A stretch of DNA of 64,000 bases from Cupriavidus oxalaticus (GCF_004768545.1 NZ_CP038635.1:3311501-3375500), one strand, 5' to 3'; shown: positions 1 to 8,625, counted from the first letter of the stretch. The notes: a model not told the origin generated them from the letters alone. A program made the numbers and translations.

Positions 1-1
1 G

Positions 2-1777
2 GCACTCACCGTATTCCCAGGCACGGCGCTCTGGGACGACGAACATCGAGGACGAAGCATCCGCGCGCGACGTCGCGGCGAATGGCCTAGAGAGCAGCCC
101 GACAAGGATCGAATCGCCCCTGCCACGAAGGCCGTCACTGAAACGAAGGAGTTGTTCGGCTTCAGTGTTTCGGCGCAAGGCATTGTTACGCTGCCGCGCG
201 CGAACATCACGCTGCTGACCGTCGACAACCTTCCGCTTCCCGGAACCATAACTACTGACACGGTGGGTCACGACAAGCATGTGTGGTCGCTCGATCGCTA
301 CTACAAGCGCCCCGCGCCCAATTGCGATGTCCCTGCCGACTGCGTGCCGGCCGGTGACGCCAAGGGCCAGTCGACCCGCAAGGTCTCGATTGCCGACGAC
401 GCCAGTGAGTTGGGCACGGCGGTCTATCCCCCGCCCTTCCCAGACGGCAAGGCTCGCCAGCTGTTCCTGACAATCGCCACGCGCGCCCGCCACACGCAGC
501 TGATGCGCAAGCCGAATCGCGCGACGCAGAGCTCGCCCTATGGGCGCAAACTGCAGCCAAGCGCTGAATGGTCCGGCGCCGAGGCGGAATCCGATCCCAC
601 CAGCACGCTTGCCGTCTGGATTCCAGCCAACCATCGTCCCGCAAAGCCGGCAGCGCGGACGCCGATCCCGCAATTCTGCTGGACGCATGACAGCCGAGCA
701 ACCGGGCATAACACCTGGACATTCCGCGCCCTGCGGCGTGTCATCGTACGCCTGCCACTGGGAAGAGGCTGGTTCTCGTCCGGCGAAGGCGAGCGACTCG
801 GGCTGGTCATCTGGCCGCCCTCGCTAATGGATGGCCTGGCGGACGTGACAGGCAACACCGTGACCAACGACGCGGGCCGGGCCATGGATCTGACGAATTT
901 CGTCGACGGCGACCTGGGTCCCGGCGGCAGCTTCATCACACGTTGGGGCGGCGATCCAATTCGACACAATCGCGATACCTCGACAGACATCCTCATGCCA
1001 GCCGCCGCCTTCTGCGACGCCTCGCGGAGATCCGATGACAACGATGCCGTTCAGTTGGAATGGGAGAACGTTCCGGTGGAATCGGCCGACGCCAAATCCG
1101 GCAGAGACAACGACGATTCCGGAGACCGCCTGCCCGTCGCGCTGCTAACCTACGTTCCGCGCTTCGATATCGAAACCGAGTCGTGGTACGTGGATATCGA
1201 TCTGGAATCGAAGACGGAGGCCGAACCTTTCGTCCGCCTGGGGTTGGTACGCTACCAACGGCACGCACAATCGAAGGACGAACGGGTATCGTTCCCGGCC
1301 GTGCAGTGGACACAACTGCTGCCGCGCCGTGAAGTCAAGGTTCTGGCCCGGCAGAACGGCACGGCCTGGATCATCGAGCAAATCCACATCGAGGGCCTGG
1401 CCACGAATCCGCAGCGGCCGGGCGACGATACGCCAGACCCCGACGCTCGCCTGCAGATGCTGGTGCGTGTGGTCTGCGAGGGTACGCTATCCAACGGCGC
1501 ACTAGTCCGGCACTGTCTCTGGCAGTGCAATCTCGCCCCCCAAGGGGTCTACGCGGCGTCTACGGGCACCAACATGATGGTATGGCAACACGCCGAAGTC
1601 ACCTTGACCGAGCCTGTCCCCGCAGGGCTTTCCAACATCAGGTGGGCCGTGTTCGTCGAGGAGCGTGAGTGGCGGCGGCCGACCAGCTATCCGCATGAGC
1701 CGGTCTCCCCCGGTAGGGCGGACCTCATTGTCGAAGGCGGGCCACGGTTCCAGGCCCGCATCGATCTCATCGAATAG
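2..1777 (+). CDS. Large protein of unknown function, 5' end outside the window
   Basis: The frame is open from base 2 to the TAG at 1777 with no stop, giving at least 591 residues, so the gene starts upstream of the window and the TTG at 152 need not be its start. I recognise no catalytic family. The protein is soluble-looking, has no membrane segment, and is rich in Arg, Asp and Pro. Its C-terminal third contains the phrase PFVRLGLVRYQ, followed by alternating hydrophobic stretches that suggest beta-strand-rich domains. I believe similar wording occurs in large uncharacterised bacterial proteins, but I cannot name the family. No gene follows closely downstream. Its place in the accessory segment suggests cargo of a mobile region. 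The reading frame is probably real; the function is unknown. Confidence 0.7.
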   Translation, partial: ALTVFPGTALWDDEHRGRSIRARRRGEWPREQPDKDRIAPATKAVTETKELFGFSVSAQGIVTLPRANITLLTVDNLPLPGTITTDTVGHDKHVWSLDRYYKRPAPNCDVPADCVPAGDAKGQSTRKVSIADDASELGTAVYPPPFPDGKARQLFLTIATRARHTQLMRKPNRATQSSPYGRKLQPSAEWSGAEAESDPTSTLAVWIPANHRPAKPAARTPIPQFCWTHDSRATGHNTWTFRALRRVIVRLPLGRGWFSSGEGERLGLVIWPPSLMDGLADVTGNTVTNDAGRAMDLTNFVDGDLGPGGSFITRWGGDPIRHNRDTSTDILMPAAAFCDASRRSDDNDAVQLEWENVPVESADAKSGRDNDDSGDRLPVALLTYVPRFDIETESWYVDIDLESKTEAEPFVRLGLVRYQRHAQSKDERVSFPAVQWTQLLPRREVKVLARQNGTAWIIEQIHIEGLATNPQRPGDDTPDPDARLQMLVRVVCEGTLSNGALVRHCLWQCNLAPQGVYAASTGTNMMVWQHAEVTLTEPVPAGLSNIRWAVFVEEREWRRPTSYPHEPVSPGRADLIVEGGPRFQARIDLIE

Positions 1778-2636
1778 CGAGAGCAGAAACGGGGCTCGCC
1801 GATGATACCGGGTGCGCCACCCCATGGCCACGCATCGGTCCCACTGGAATCAGCGTCCCACATACGTTGGGGTTCACTTTTCGGCAAATACCTGGGCGGT
1901 GTTTCGATAGTCACCACGCTGGTCGCTTTGGTGCGTGAAGGCTCACAGCTCCGTCATTTTCAAACTTCCCCACGCGTCATTTCGCAACGAGCGCTTTGAA
2001 GCACCTACAGCTTAACAATGGTTCATCAGAGGTTACGACGTTCTGGAATTTCTCTGTCATAGCCAATCAGTTGCGACTGCCGTGTTCCCCTAGCCGCTAT
2101 AGTCGAGTTCTTTCGTCGAGGCAACGCTGATGGTCCCTAAAGGGTGGGGCAGCGACGATCGCCGTCAGAGATCCGTTAACCGTTCATCGTGCGTCTCCGA
2201 CGTTCGGAAAGGTATGACGCAAACGTCGCATCGTTCAGCCTAGTAAGTACGCGTAGGCCTATACTTGAAGCAAGATTGCTTCTGGAACGATCCGGCGAGG
2301 CAATGGAGTAGTGATAAAGGGATCGACCGCACACCTTCTTGCGTTGCCGCATAGACGTTCCTCCCCATTTCAATTAAGCAAGCCCTAGCACGCTCACGCC
2401 ACTCCAAGGCAAAATCAATTTCCACCATACAACTTGGCATGTAGCAATCCATTACCAGGATATATTTTTTTACATCAGCATGTATGGTATAGGAGAGCGC
2501 ATTCGTATTGAATGGTAGTTCACCGCAAGAGAGGAATAGGAGACAAGAGGAATAAAAAGAAAGGATATAGGGACGCGCACTTAACCTTTCTCCTTATCAG
2601 GCATCAAAACCACACGAATTACTTATTCCAGATGGA
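1778..2636. other. Long non-coding stretch before the relaxase gene
   Basis: About 860 bases hold no convincing gene. Short frames exist, for example minus-strand 2240-2452 (70 aa) and 2176-2373 (65 aa), but they overlap each other, lack clear ribosome binding sites and resemble nothing I know. From about 2440 onward the DNA becomes visibly AT-richer than its surroundings. A promoter-like TATGGTATAG lies near 2480-2490, after a T-run at about 2466-2471. If the downstream relaxase is MobQ-like, an origin of transfer would be expected here, but I could not identify a nic site. Confidence 0.4.
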
Positions 2637-2665
2637 GCCAGCGAACAGTTCGCTGGCTTTTTTCA
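2637..2665 (+). terminator. Strong rho-independent terminator upstream of mobA
   Basis: A perfect hairpin (AGCCAGCGAA, loop CAG, TTCGCTGGCT) is followed directly by six T residues on the plus strand. No protein gene ends just upstream, so it either ends a short untranslated RNA starting in the AT-rich stretch around 2490, or acts as an attenuator in the leader of the relaxase gene at 2694. Confidence 0.8.
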
Positions 2666-2693
2666 TTTGTAAAGAAGAAAGGGTAGTGACACC

Positions 2694-3428
2694 ATGGCAA
2701 GCTTCCACCACACGATCAAAAGCGGAAAGAAAGGCACGGCAGCAAGTCACGCAGCCTACATCGCCCGGCAGGGAAAATACCGACAGCGGGAAGATCTGGT
2801 CTGCACTGGGCACGGCAATATGCCAGCCTGGGCGCAGGACAATCCATCTGCATTCTGGAAGGCGGGAGACAAACACGAACGCGCTAACGGTGCCGTCTAT
2901 CGCGAGCACGAAATCGCACTACCTGCCGAGCTGACGCACGAGCAACAGAAAGAGCTGGTCGGTGGCATGATCAAAACGCTGGTCGGAGATAAGCCCTACC
3001 AGTACGCGGTGCATGCTCCCAACTCATCGCTCGAAGGCAGCACCAATACGCATCTGCATTTAATGTTCTCCGATCGCATGCAGGACGGCGTCGAGCGGTC
3101 GCCTGAACAGACATTCAGCCGCTACAACGCAAAGCAGCCGGAGCGCGGTGGATGCAAGAAGGACAGCGGAGGGAAGAACCGCCTAGCGCTGCGAGACGAG
3201 GTCATCCAAACGCGCAAGACATGCGCCGAACTGCAGAACGCCGCGCTGAAGAAATATGGACACCCAGCCAGGGTCGATCATCGCTCACTCAGGGAACAAG
3301 GCATCGATCGAGCACCGGAACATCATCTCGGGCCATCGCGCATCCAGGAGATGTCAGAAGATGAGAAGGTGCGCATTGTGGAGGCAAGAAGGACTCGCGC
3401 GCGCCCCCTACTTTACGTAAGGTCATGA
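2694..3428 (+). CDS. MobA/MobL-family relaxase, C-terminally truncated
   Basis: The 244-residue product matches the N-terminal relaxase domain of MobA/MobL (MobQ) proteins, which nick plasmid or integrative-element DNA at oriT and stay linked to the 5' end. Tyr22 in AAYIARQG is the likely nucleophile, and His107, His120 and His122 (NTHLHLMF) form the metal-binding histidine set. The phrase DHRSLREQGIDR near residues 195-206 marks the usual end of the domain. Family members normally continue well beyond this point. Here the resemblance stops around residue 232 (VEARR) and a stop follows 12 residues later, so the C-terminal region is missing. The ATG at 2694 is preceded by AAAGGG at a rather long spacing. 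The nuclease core looks intact, but mobilisation competence is doubtful. Confidence 0.85.
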   Translation: MASFHHTIKSGKKGTAASHAAYIARQGKYRQREDLVCTGHGNMPAWAQDNPSAFWKAGDKHERANGAVYREHEIALPAELTHEQQKELVGGMIKTLVGDKPYQYAVHAPNSSLEGSTNTHLHLMFSDRMQDGVERSPEQTFSRYNAKQPERGGCKKDSGGKNRLALRDEVIQTRKTCAELQNAALKKYGHPARVDHRSLREQGIDRAPEHHLGPSRIQEMSEDEKVRIVEARRTRARPLLYVRS

Positions 3429-3997
3429 CTCGCAAGTACCGTGCTCTTGGATGCGAGAGCACGGGCAGTTCGCATACAGCGGAGAGTCAGGCGAAGCGCG
3501 GCAAGCTACGTGACGGGTATTTACGCATGCCAAGGCGAAGCAAACCGATGTCATTTTGGTGATCTCGACAAGTGCTGACGCGTCGCACGCCGCTCGGCCA
3601 CCGAGATGCAGGCGAGCCGCTGCTGAAGTGAGCTTCAGTCATTCTGGCAATTGCGCGTGCTTCGGCCCTTGCGCCGGCGGCAGGAAGGGCGCCCCACTTC
3701 TGGAACGCCCTGGTTAGGTAGAATGGTCTGCGTGATAGAGCCGTGGGATTCCCTGGTCAATCCGCGCTGGTCCTACCAATGCTGAGCGTCATGCCCAAAG
3801 AAGAGCGATTCGCGCGATTAGTCGCATGAATCGCATGCGAAATCCGGCTTTACGGAAAATCGAAACGCACGAAGTGTTCGACCCTGCACTGCCGGGATGC
3901 CGCCTACTGTGCCCGTGAGCCGCCGGGATGCGGGCGCATTGCGTCTTCTATGCGGCCGCGCAAGCGGGATGGCATTTGGATTCGCGACCAATGCTGG
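3429..3997. other. Non-coding stretch between truncated relaxase and IS256 element
   Basis: No convincing gene. The minus-strand frame at 3818-4084 crosses the left edge of the IS256 element and shows no family resemblance. A plus-strand frame from about 3835 would have continued across the pre-insertion site into 6933-6970 (about 65 Cys/Arg-rich residues), but it starts after a stop and I do not recognise it. The sudden loss of relaxase similarity near 3390 suggests a deletion or rearrangement junction. Confidence 0.4.
3990..3997. repeat. Target-site duplication, left copy
   Basis: The 8-bp sequence AATGCTGG is repeated exactly at 6925-6932 on the far side of the IS256-family element. Duplications of 8-9 bp are typical of this family. 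Confidence 0.9.
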
Positions 3998-4040
3998 GGG
4001 CCTGTCCGTATTTTTGTGTGCGAGGCGGTTTTGAATTCTG

Positions 4041-4250
4041 TCAGCTTCGAGCGGCAGTAAATCGCTCGCCATACAGAATAGCAAACTGATTCATGGCGGA
4101 CTTCCAGTCATAGGTCGTGCGAACGGACTTGGTCAGCACGTTGCGCAGCGCCAGCCACAGCAACTTGATCGCAGCTTCATCCGAAGGGAAGTGGCCCCGG
4201 GTCTTGATGATCTTGCGCAACTGCATGTTCAAGCTCTCGATGGCATTCGT
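4041..4250 (-). pseudogene. IS256-family transposase, C-terminal fragment
   Basis: This encodes the last ~70 residues of a Mutator/IS256-type transposase, starting at TNAIESLNMQLRK. Family members read ...RRVIYTTNAIESLN..., so this piece joins exactly to the fragment ending at 5804. The Glu in NAIESLN is the third catalytic residue of the DDE triad and is now separated from the two Asp residues. The stop is at 4041. The ATG at 4257-4259 falls inside the inserted IS110 DNA, so expression as a separate protein is unlikely. Confidence 0.9.
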
Positions 4251-4496
4251 AACCGGCATGATAGGAACCGGTGCCCCCGCTCCTCACTGAGTAAGTGGTG
4301 TATGGTTCGACCATCCGGGACAGGGGCACCGGGGAGCACTTCGGGTGGGCAGGCCGTTCATATACGTTGAGCTGCGAGCTCGTGTTAGTAGTTGGCCGCC
4401 CCTGCGACCCGCCCGGTTGCGCTGCGAGCGCGAATCCGTAGTTGTCGTGCTGTCCCACCGGCTCCCATTTGTTGATGTTTCCCATGGGAGACGCCA
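4251..4496 (+). ncRNA. Non-coding left end of IS110 element, probable bridge-RNA locus
   Basis: This 246-bp segment between the left IS boundary and the transposase ATG has no plausible gene. In IS110-subgroup elements the equivalent region encodes the structured bridge RNA, whose two loops pair with target and donor DNA. It contains several GC-rich self-complementary stretches (for example around 4318-4345 and 4395-4430), as expected for a folded RNA. I did not fold it, and neither the loops nor the RNA ends are assigned. The call rests on position and family knowledge. Confidence 0.4.
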
Positions 4497-5738
4497 ATGC
4501 GAGTGATAGGACTGGATGTATCGCGATCCGTAGCCGAGATCGCCTATTTGGAGAACGGCCTGCTACGCGCCGGCGGGCGCGTAGGACTGCGACGCGATGA
4601 GCTGGAACGCTTTGCCGCTAAGCTAAAGCCCGACGACCACGTGGTACTCGAGGCGACCGGCAATACGATCGCCATTGCGAATGTGCTGACTAGTCATGTC
4701 GGCAGAGTCATCGTCGCCAACCCCCTGCAAGTCCGTCTGATTGCGGAAGCCCGCGTGAAGACGGATAAGATCGATGCGGCGATCCTCGCGCAACTCTATG
4801 CGAGTGGCTTCCTGCCCGAGGTCTGGATTCCAGACGAGGCCACCCAAGCGATGCGGCGGCAGGTGTCGCGCCGCGCCCAGATCGTGCGGCAGCGGACGCG
4901 GCTCAAGAACGAGATTCACGCTGTCCTTGCCGCACATCTCATCGAGCGGTGTCCCGCGACAGACCTGTTTGGCAAGAGAGGGCGGGCCTGGCTGAGCCTG
5001 CAGCAGCTACCCATGGACGAACGCATCGGGATCGACCAGCGGTTGCATGAGCTGGACCGGCTGGCAGAGAATCTGCAGGAGGTTGAGTGCGTCCTGGCCC
5101 AGTCCGCTATTCAGGACGACAGGCTGCGCAAGCTCCTGACCATCACCGGCGTCAACACCACCGTTGCGATCGGTTTGCTCTCGGCCATCGGCGATGTTGC
5201 TCGCTTTCGATCGCCGGAGAAATTGGTCAGCTACTTTGGCCTCAATCCTTCGGTCTACCAATCCGGTTTACAACCAGCAAAGCACGGACACATCAGCAAG
5301 CGCGGACGTTCCTACGCGCGTGCCATGCTAGTTGAGGCTGCCTGGGCCGCAGCGCAAACGGCCGGCCCCATTCGTGCCTTCTTCCTGCGCATCCGGGATC
5401 ATCGCGGTCAGCAGATCGCGGCTGTTGCCACCGCGCGCAAGCTGGCAATAATCGTCTGGCACGTCCTCACGCGTAACGAATCCTTCGCCTGGGATCGCCC
5501 AGCGCTGACTGCGCGAAAGACCCGTGAGCTGGAACTGCAGGCAGGCATGCCTCCTGCGCGTCGCGGTAGCCGCAAGGGTTCTGCCGCCGCCTACAATCTA
5601 AAGTCCGTCCGGGATCTGGAGCGTGCAATCGGCGAGCAAGCCGAGCAGGCTTACCAACGCCTGTTCTCGCGCTGGAAGCAAGCGCGACCGCAGGCAAGTG
5701 CGGTACGCGCTCCGTGGCCACCAATACGGACGCCATAA
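4497..5738 (+). CDS. IS110-family transposase (DEDD, bridge-RNA-guided recombinase)
   Basis: The 413-residue protein has the two-domain IS110 layout. The N-terminal RuvC-like DEDD domain shows Asp7 in GLDVS, Glu52 in LEATG, and Asp90 and Asp93 in KTDKIDA. The C-terminal Tnp_20 domain carries the conserved HISKRGRSYAR, with Ser268 as the likely nucleophilic serine. It catalyses RNA-guided recombination between element ends and a short target core. The start is supported by GGAG six bases before ATG. The last ~40 residues are basic and Ala/Arg-rich. The frame is intact and the domains complete, so the protein could still be active. Confidence 0.95.
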   Translation: MRVIGLDVSRSVAEIAYLENGLLRAGGRVGLRRDELERFAAKLKPDDHVVLEATGNTIAIANVLTSHVGRVIVANPLQVRLIAEARVKTDKIDAAILAQLYASGFLPEVWIPDEATQAMRRQVSRRAQIVRQRTRLKNEIHAVLAAHLIERCPATDLFGKRGRAWLSLQQLPMDERIGIDQRLHELDRLAENLQEVECVLAQSAIQDDRLRKLLTITGVNTTVAIGLLSAIGDVARFRSPEKLVSYFGLNPSVYQSGLQPAKHGHISKRGRSYARAMLVEAAWAAAQTAGPIRAFFLRIRDHRGQQIAAVATARKLAIIVWHVLTRNESFAWDRPALTARKTRELELQAGMPPARRGSRKGSAAAYNLKSVRDLERAIGEQAEQAYQRLFSRWKQARPQASAVRAPWPPIRTP

Positions 5739-5782
5739 ACGAGTGAAAGAACAGCGGACGCCATAAACGAGTGAAAGAACAG
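5727..5782 (+). repeat. Two tandem 28-bp direct repeats at the right end of the IS110 element
   Basis: CGGACGCCATAAACGAGTGA plus AAGAACAG occurs twice back to back (5727-5754 and 5755-5782) with no mismatch. The first copy covers the transposase stop codon at 5736-5738. The array lies just before the right boundary at 5803. Confidence 0.95.
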
Positions 5783-5803
5783 CGGGCGCTTGTCAACTTC
5801 ATC

Positions 5804-6880
5804 CGTGGTGTAGATCACACGCCGGATGTCGGGCGGGAACACGAAGAACGGTATGACGTGCTCCCAGGCGCGTCGCCACGACTGCACGATCATCGGGTAC
5901 TTGGCTCCCCACGGGCCGTCGGCGAAGTCCTGCAGCGCCTGCCCGGCCTCTTGTTCGCTGGCCGCGCTGTAGATCGGACGCAGCGCCTGTGCCAGCACCT
6001 TGCGGTCCTTATAGTTGGCGTATTCCAGGCTGTTGCGGATCAAATGCACAATGCAGGTCTGCACCGTCGTGCGGGGATAGGCCGTGGCAACGGCCTCCGT
6101 CAACCCCTTGAGGCCGTCGACCACTGCGATCAGGATGTCCTGGCAGCCTCGGTTCTTGAGTTCATTGAAGACCTTGAGCCAGAACTTGGCGCCTTCGGTC
6201 TGCTCGACCCACAGGCCCAGCACGTCGCGCTGACCATCTGCCTGGATTCCCAATGCCAGATACACGGCCTTATTGCTGACGATGCCGTCACTGCGGATCT
6301 TGACCCGCAACGCGTCGAAGAACACGACCGGGTACATGGCCTCAAGCGGACGGTTCTGCCAGGCGATGGTCTCGGCCATGACCTCGTCGGTGACCGAGCT
6401 GATGAAGTCCGGGGAGACTTCGGTGCCGTAGCTCTCGGCCAGAAACGCCTGGATCTCGCGCACGCTCATGCCGCGCGCGTACATGGCGATAATGCGCTCA
6501 TCGAAGCCGGTAAAGCGCCGTTCGTGCTTCGGGATCAGAACCGGATCGAAACTGCCATCGCGGTCGCGTGGCAGTTCGACCCGCACCGGGCCGCGGTCGG
6601 TGATCACGGTCTTGCCGCTCAGACCGTTACGCGCATTGGACTGCTCGGCCGGCTTGGGCTCGCCTGGCTTGTAGCCCAAATGCATGCTCATCTCGGCGCT
6701 CATCGCCCGCTCGATGATGGCCTTGTTGAACGCCAGCATCAGATCCTGGACCTCGCCGGGCGTCATCGGCCCTTTAACCAACTCATCAAGCAAGCCGTCA
6801 GGCAAGGCAGGCAGCGGCCCGCGGGCCGCTGCCTGAGACGCCACCGTACGTTTCTTCTTCATCGGCATATCCATGGTCAT
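5804..6880 (-). pseudogene. IS256-family transposase, N-terminal fragment
   Basis: This encodes about 359 residues of an IS256/Mutator-type transposase up to RRVIYTT, where IS110 DNA interrupts the gene. Two of the three catalytic acidic residues are here, in FFDALRVKIR and in VVDGLKGLTEAV. The catalytic Glu is on the fragment at 4041-4250. The frame runs on into the inserted element to 5651, adding unrelated residues. The start may be 6880 or the ATG at 6874, which is better spaced from GAGAGG. The protein should be inactive. Confidence 0.9.
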
Positions 6881-6924
6881 TACCTCTCATGATATGCCTC
6901 GTACACAAATTTCCGGATAGGTCC

Positions 6925-6932
6925 AATGCTGG
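6925..6932. repeat. Target-site duplication, right copy
   Basis: AATGCTGG, identical to 3990-3997, directly abuts the right inverted repeat of the IS256-family element. Confidence 0.9.
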
Positions 6933-7161
6933 GCAACAAGCCAGTACGTTTGTCACTGCACTGACCTTGCTTAACCTACTCCTGACGTGCATTGACATCG
7001 CCTTGCACTTGCATGACCTGCAACTGATCGAAGCTGCGCTGATCACAAAACAAAAAGAGGAGGCAACTTGCCCCCTCCCCCTGCTGTTCACACGTCTCGA
7101 AACTGCCTGAATCTCTGCATGATGTCGAAGCACCGGGCCACGTACGGCCGACAGCCAACTC

Positions 7162-8625
7162 TCAGAATCTCGTTGCCATTGCATTAACGCTCAGCGATCC
7201 ATAGTACGCCGGATTTAAAGTGATGTACCGCTCTCTTCGCTGGCCGAGTTGGATCCATACGCGGCCCATGGCGATGAGGCAGTTCAAGGCTGCATCCAGC
7301 CGTGACGCGGGTCGAACCGGACCATTCCTCAGCACCAAATTCTTCTGCGCGAAGGTGAGATTCCGAGACCAGTATTGGGTGTGCAAGTAGTTCTCAAGCA
7401 CTTGTGCATCCGCCTGCTCCTGCGGAATTGCAGCTTCAGGTGAAAAAATTTGCTTGAACTGGTCAATGTGCCAGTCGACGATAGCAACCGCGCGATCCAG
7501 GGTATCGACCGAGATCTTTCCCTCCTGCATCGAGTACACGTGAAGCAGTCCCGCGACACGACCCGTTATCTCCACAACCTTGGACGCAAAGTCCTTAATG
7601 TCGTGTAGATAGCACGATGGGCTCAACATCGATTCGACGTGGTTTGAATGGTAAATCCAGCGCGCGATCGCGTCTTCCGAAAACTCCAATGTCATTCGCT
7701 CCAGCGTGCCGGCGTCAACGCGACGCCCCAATTCGCCGAGCAGTTCGCGCGTTCGCGCGTGGAATTTCGGCAGATGGCACCAGCCGTCATTGTCTAGCTG
7801 AAACGTAAAGCGGGTGCCCTGCGTCGAAGCTGGACACCCGACCAGGTATCGCGCCCAGTGCCCCGATCCGCGCATGACATCGCCCCGCCGGTCAAGAAGC
7901 TGTTTGAGCACCTGGCGCTGCACCATGTAGGCAACGGTAACGCGCGGGTTGCGTACGACGATGTTTACGCCATCGCTGCGATCCATCGTCAGCATCTGCG
8001 CGCCATCCCAGGTCTTGTTCAACAATCCTGTCTGGTTAAGCACACCACCCTTGATAATGATCTCGCCCTCATCGCTGATGAAAGCGATCGATTCGCCGTC
8101 ACCCTCGAGCGCATCCATGATCGCGCGTTCGGTCGCGTTTTGACGCATAATGCGCCGCAATTTCGGCTTGACTGGCTTGGCCTTTGCATGCTCGGCCATC
8201 TGATGGCGCACCTTGTCGATCGATTTCCCTTCCTGGGTCAGCTTGGTGATCTGACGACGCAGGCCTGCATCGACCGACTTCCAGATGCTCATCCGCAGTT
8301 CGTATTCTCCAGCGGCTGCCTCGTGCTCCGTCATACGCGCGTGGTCAAACTCGTAGAGTGGTGCCGCGACCAGATTGTGCACGCCCGTCTTCCGTTCGCC
8401 GGAATCGGCAACCACGAGCAGATTCAGCGAAAGCGGACGAATCTGGCCCGTCGGCAGACGCACGTCGTATAGGCCCTGCGCCGACACGGACATGCTCGTC
8501 AAGAACTCCATGGCCACCAATGCGTCCGGCGCCTGAACGTGCCTCATGACTTCCTCTACTGCTTCCCTGATAACGAGATGAAGCGAACTCAACGGGTAAG
8601 GCGGAGGCGTGATCAAGGAATTCAT
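7162..8625 (-). CDS. DUF3987 / YfjI-like protein of mobile elements
   Basis: The 487-residue product resembles DUF3987 (YfjI-like) proteins, common on integrative elements and cryptic prophages near AlpA-type regulators and often thought to act in element replication as ATPase/helicase-like proteins. A modified P-loop-like LLVVADSGERKT lies about 70 residues from the start, matching the family's atypical SGxxKS/T motif. A later FISDEGEIIIKGG segment could supply the Walker B acidic residues. I place the start at 8625, where GAGGAG precedes ATG and the ATG overlaps the upstream stop as ATGA. A longer frame to 8742 lacks this support. It is last in a four-gene minus-strand cassette. The exact biochemical role is unproven. 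Confidence 0.8.
   Translation of the reverse strand: MNSLITPPPYPLSSLHLVIREAVEEVMRHVQAPDALVAMEFLTSMSVSAQGLYDVRLPTGQIRPLSLNLLVVADSGERKTGVHNLVAAPLYEFDHARMTEHEAAAGEYELRMSIWKSVDAGLRRQITKLTQEGKSIDKVRHQMAEHAKAKPVKPKLRRIMRQNATERAIMDALEGDGESIAFISDEGEIIIKGGVLNQTGLLNKTWDGAQMLTMDRSDGVNIVVRNPRVTVAYMVQRQVLKQLLDRRGDVMRGSGHWARYLVGCPASTQGTRFTFQLDNDGWCHLPKFHARTRELLGELGRRVDAGTLERMTLEFSEDAIARWIYHSNHVESMLSPSCYLHDIKDFASKVVEITGRVAGLLHVYSMQEGKISVDTLDRAVAIVDWHIDQFKQIFSPEAAIPQEQADAQVLENYLHTQYWSRNLTFAQKNLVLRNGPVRPASRLDAALNCLIAMGRVWIQLGQRRERYITLNPAYYGSLSVNAMATRF

Larger units (their letters stand above)
4251..5803 (+). mobile_element. IS110-family element inserted in the IS256 transposase gene
   Basis: Rejoining the two halves of the IS256 transposase places the inserted DNA between the CGT at 4248-4250 and the CGT at 5804-5806, about 1,553 bp. 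Only this 3-bp identity is seen at the ends, consistent with IS110 elements, which lack classical inverted repeats and large target duplications. The layout is a long 246-bp left end, one transposase gene, and a short right end of about 65 bp containing a tandem 28-bp repeat. A long left and short right end is the IS110-subgroup arrangement rather than IS1111. Confidence 0.8.
3998..6924 (-). mobile_element. IS256-family insertion sequence, interrupted by an IS110-family element
   Basis: The ends are related inverted repeats: the left end reads inward GGGCCTGTCCG from 3998 and the right end reads inward GGACCTATCCG from 6924. Both then continue with a shared TTTGTGT-CGAGGC core. Perfect 8-bp direct repeats flank them. 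Without the nested element (4251-5803) the IS is about 1,374 bp, a normal size for the family. The transposase runs on the minus strand and is split. The exact target duplication shows that the IS inserted here intact and has not rearranged with its flanks since. Confidence 0.9.

Noticed and set aside
2512..2934. A 140-codon frame overlapping the relaxase start
   Set aside because: It reads through a strong terminator hairpin and then off-frame through the relaxase; composition is not protein-like.
3395..3420. CCCCCTACTTTACGTAAG as a possible Tn3-family end
   Set aside because: The GGGG and TAAG blocks are about 17 bases apart instead of 38, and no partner end was found.
5771..6892. A 373-codon plus-strand frame across the IS256 region
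   Set aside because: Antisense to the well-supported IS256 transposase; no recognisable domain.
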